Assembly (NCBI GenBank): GCA_041742235.1
Contig: JBGSJA010000028.1
Location: 1 to 14,070 of the forward strand
DNA: 14,070 nucleotides
Direction of reading: 5' to 3'
Source: BOKV01 sp041742235
GTDB lineage: Bacteria > Pseudomonadota > Alphaproteobacteria > Rhizobiales > Rhizobiaceae
In this document: piece after piece, positions 12,355 to 14,070 of the stretch
How the letters are laid out: each line of letters begins with the position of its first letter
Numbering within the stretch: the first letter of the stretch is position 1
Notes under the pieces: model-generated
Databases searched by the model: none
What the model was told of the DNA's origin: nothing
Seen by the model: the letters and a program-made list of their open reading frames with translations, nothing else
Translations under genes and position numbers: made by a program

Positions 12355-13203
12355 TCACTCCGCCGCTAGCATCTCGACACGCCAGCCAGCGCCCTCGCCC
12401 TGCGCGAGTATTTGCGTCAAGGCCGGCAGCATGATCTCCAGTTCGCCGGCGAGTGTGAATGGCGGATTGCGGATGATGAGGCCGCTGCCACGAAAACCCG
12501 AGCCAACGCCGGGCCCGCGCACCCAAAGCTCCGTCCGCATCAGTTTACCGATGCCGGCTTCCTTAAGGCCGGAGAGGAACCGCCCGACGGCCGCCTCGTC
12601 TTTCAGCGGATACCAAAGGGCGAGCATGCCGCCCGGCCAGCGCCTCACGCCCCTGGCGAGCGCTTCTTCCAGCCTGTCGAACTCGCCCTGTTCCTCGAAA
12701 GGCGGGTCGATCAGCACAAGCCCGCGCTTTTCCTTCGGCGGCAGATGCGCTCCGGGCACGAGCCAGCCATCGAGATGCATCACGCGAACCTGGAAATCGC
12801 CGGCAAATCGCGCCGCCAGCGCCTCGTGATCCTTCGGGTGGAGTTCGCACAGCGAAAGCCGGTCCTGCCGGCGGATCAGCTCGCGCGCGATTGCAGGGGA
12901 TCCCGGATAGGAGACAAGCGCTCCGTTTTTGAAATGGACACGAACGATGGCAAGATAAGGCTCGAGCAGCGCCTGCACAGGTTCGGGCAGGCTGGCGGCA
13001 ACGAGCCGGCCAGCGCCGTCGATCCACTCGCCGGTTTTTGCCGCCTCCTGCGAGGAAAGGTCGTAAAACCCGGTGCCCGCATGGGTGTCGATGACGCGGA
13101 AGGCCTGGTCCTTGCGCTTGAGGTAATCAATCAGCCGGGAGAACACCGCGTGCTTGAAGACATCGGCGAAATTGCCCGCGTGGTAGGCGTGCCGGTAGTT
13201 CAT
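12355..13203 (-). CDS. rlmJ: 23S rRNA (adenine-2030-N6)-methyltransferase
   Basis: Cytosolic S-adenosylmethionine-dependent enzyme that methylates A2030 of 23S rRNA in E. coli. The product is 282 residues; E. coli RlmJ has 280. The N-terminus MNYRHAYHAGNFADVFKHAV is diagnostic, the SAM-binding loop is DTHAGTG at 39-45, YPGSP is near 99, and the N6-adenine catalytic motif is DPPFE at 166-170 (DPPYE in many relatives). The ATG at 13203 makes a 4-base ATGA overlap with the purN stop, and the diagnostic N-terminus starts exactly there, so the longer frame upstream is rejected. Translation is probably coupled to purN. It is the last gene of this group; a 102-base gap follows. Confidence 0.95.
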   Translation of the reverse strand: MNYRHAYHAGNFADVFKHAVFSRLIDYLKRKDQAFRVIDTHAGTGFYDLSSQEAAKTGEWIDGAGRLVAASLPEPVQALLEPYLAIVRVHFKNGALVSYPGSPAIARELIRRQDRLSLCELHPKDHEALAARFAGDFQVRVMHLDGWLVPGAHLPPKEKRGLVLIDPPFEEQGEFDRLEEALARGVRRWPGGMLALWYPLKDEAAVGRFLSGLKEAGIGKLMRTELWVRGPGVGSGFRGSGLIIRNPPFTLAGELEIMLPALTQILAQGEGAGWRVEMLAAE

Positions 13204-13844
13204 GGGCTTTCGGGGGCAATCGGCGGCTGGAAAAACGCCTCGTCCGGGTGGCCGCCTGCTGACTGCCATCGGCCGGAAGCAATGAGCGCCAGCGCATGCG
13301 GGTACAGCCGGTTTTCGACCTTCAGCACGCGGCCGGAAAGCGACTGCGGCGTGTCGCCCGGCAGCACCGGAACGGCGGCCTGCGCGACAATCGGCCCGTC
13401 ATCCAGCCTTTCGGTGACGAAGTGCACGCTGGCGCCGTGCAGTTTCACGCCCGCTGCGATAGCGCGGGCATGCGTTTCCAGGCCCGTGAAGGCCGGCAGC
13501 AGGCTTGGATGGATGTTGAGCATCCGGCCACGGTGGCTTTCCACGAAAGCGGGGCTGAGGATGCGCATGTATCCGGCGAGGCAGATGATGTCAGGCATGT
13601 CCGCCGCCAACGCCGCCGAGAGGGCCGCCTCGTGCGCCTGCCTGTCCGGGAAATCGTTGTGATCGATGACCAGCGTTGCGATGCCGCCTGCGGTAGCGAC
13701 CGTCAGTCCTCCTGCGTCCGGCCGGTTGGAGATCACCCGCTTTATCTCGGCCGGGTAGGCCGGGTCCTTCGCGGCTTTGATCAGCGCCGCCATGTTGGTG
13801 CCGCGCCCGGAAATGAGGATGTCCACCCGCTTGCGCCGGCTCAA
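13200..13844 (-). CDS. purN: Phosphoribosylglycinamide formyltransferase
   Basis: Third step of purine synthesis: transfers a formyl group from 10-formyltetrahydrofolate to glycinamide ribonucleotide, in the cytosol. The product is 214 residues, near E. coli PurN (212). Hallmarks are ISGRGTNM at 11-18 (phosphate binding), LAGYMRIL at 89-96 (folate site), NIHPSLLPAF at 110-119 and VTERLDDGPI at 143-152. Catalytic Asn110, His112 and Asp148 have the same spacing as Asn106, His108 and Asp144 of E. coli PurN. The start is a TTG at 13844 overlapping the purM stop as TTGA, with AGGGAG about nine bases upstream; the next candidate, a GTG six codons later, would leave too short an N-terminus. The C-terminal tail after about 195 is not conserved. 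Confidence 0.96.
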   Translation of the reverse strand: MSRRKRVDILISGRGTNMAALIKAAKDPAYPAEIKRVISNRPDAGGLTVATAGGIATLVIDHNDFPDRQAHEAALSAALAADMPDIICLAGYMRILSPAFVESHRGRMLNIHPSLLPAFTGLETHARAIAAGVKLHGASVHFVTERLDDGPIVAQAAVPVLPGDTPQSLSGRVLKVENRLYPHALALIASGRWQSAGGHPDEAFFQPPIAPESP

Positions 13845-14070
13845 AGGCGCAGGCTCCCTGAAAAGCGGACGCGCTCCGGGCCTGCCGGTTCCAGCACGCC
13901 GATCTCCGTTACCGTCTCGCCTTGCGCTTCCAGCGAGGCGCGTACTGCCTCGGCCATTGCCGGATCGACCACGACCACCATGCCGGCGCCGCAGTTGAAC
14001 GTGCGCAACATTTCCTGTTCGGCGACGCCGCCGGCACGCGAAAGCCAGCCGAACACCGGCGGCGGCGCCA
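13841..14070 (-). CDS. purM: Phosphoribosylformylglycinamidine cyclo-ligase, C-terminal part
   Basis: Only the last 75 or so residues are inside the window; the N-terminal three quarters lie beyond 14070. The fragment has the PurM C-terminal block PPVFGWLSRAGGVAEQEMLR followed by TFNCGAGMVVVV, then a less conserved tail ending SGSLRL. PurM closes the imidazole ring to give aminoimidazole ribonucleotide, the fifth step of purine synthesis. The TGA at 13843-13841 overlaps the TTG start of purN, an arrangement expected for a purMN operon. Identification rests on the short conserved block but is strongly supported by purN next to it. Confidence 0.93.
   Translation of the reverse strand, partial: APPPVFGWLSRAGGVAEQEMLRTFNCGAGMVVVVDPAMAEAVRASLEAQGETVTEIGVLEPAGPERVRFSGSLRL

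Noticed and set aside
12412..13662. Open frame of 416 codons on the plus strand
   Set aside because: It is wholly antisense to rlmJ and purN, both of which carry intact catalytic motifs. Its translation has no recognisable domain.

Overview
The window looks like a chromosomal segment of a high-GC alphaproteobacterium of the order Rhizobiales (Hyphomicrobiales), probably close to the Mesorhizobium/Phyllobacteriaceae group. This placement is an inference from the RopB/Omp25-like outer-membrane barrel and the gene clusters SDR-uvrC-pgsA-moaD-moaE and purM-purN-rlmJ. There are no tRNA or rRNA genes, insertion sequences, phage genes or CRISPR arrays. Most genes are housekeeping; the accessory interest lies between about 2.3 and 6.5 kb.

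Layout. 1-1574 (-): a YheS-like ABC-F ATPase whose 3' end runs off the window. 1708-2130 (+): ndk, with a good promoter and a Rho-independent terminator. 2341-3030 (+): a nitroreductase-fold enzyme of the iodotyrosine deiodinase type. 3037-3537 and 3534-4088 (-): a small lipoprotein translationally coupled behind a CGNR zinc-finger regulator. 4156-5046 (+): a solitary LivH-type permease that diverges from the regulator across a perfect 11-bp inverted repeat overlapping both promoters. 5102-5752 (+): a hemolysin III/PAQR membrane protein, possibly on a leaderless transcript. 5821-6534 (+): an exported protein with a C-terminal von Hippel-Lindau (VHL) beta-domain.

6531-10762 (-): an apparent operon read SDR (pteridine-reductase-like) > uvrC > pgsA > moaD > moaE, combining pterin metabolism, DNA repair, phosphatidylglycerol synthesis and the two subunits of molybdopterin synthase. 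11079-11732 (+): an outer-membrane beta-barrel protein, ending at a 13-bp bidirectional terminator that it shares with the convergent gene 11800-12252 (-), a small exported four-cysteine protein. 12355-14070 (-): purM (C-terminal part only) > purN > rlmJ, joined by 4-base start/stop overlaps.

The observations most worth following are the VHL-beta protein, whose hydroxyproline-pocket residues align without gaps to human pVHL; the CGNR/permease divergent operator; and the halotyrosine dehalogenase candidate with an intact Glu-Tyr-Lys lid triad. All comparisons to known families are from memory; no database search was possible.
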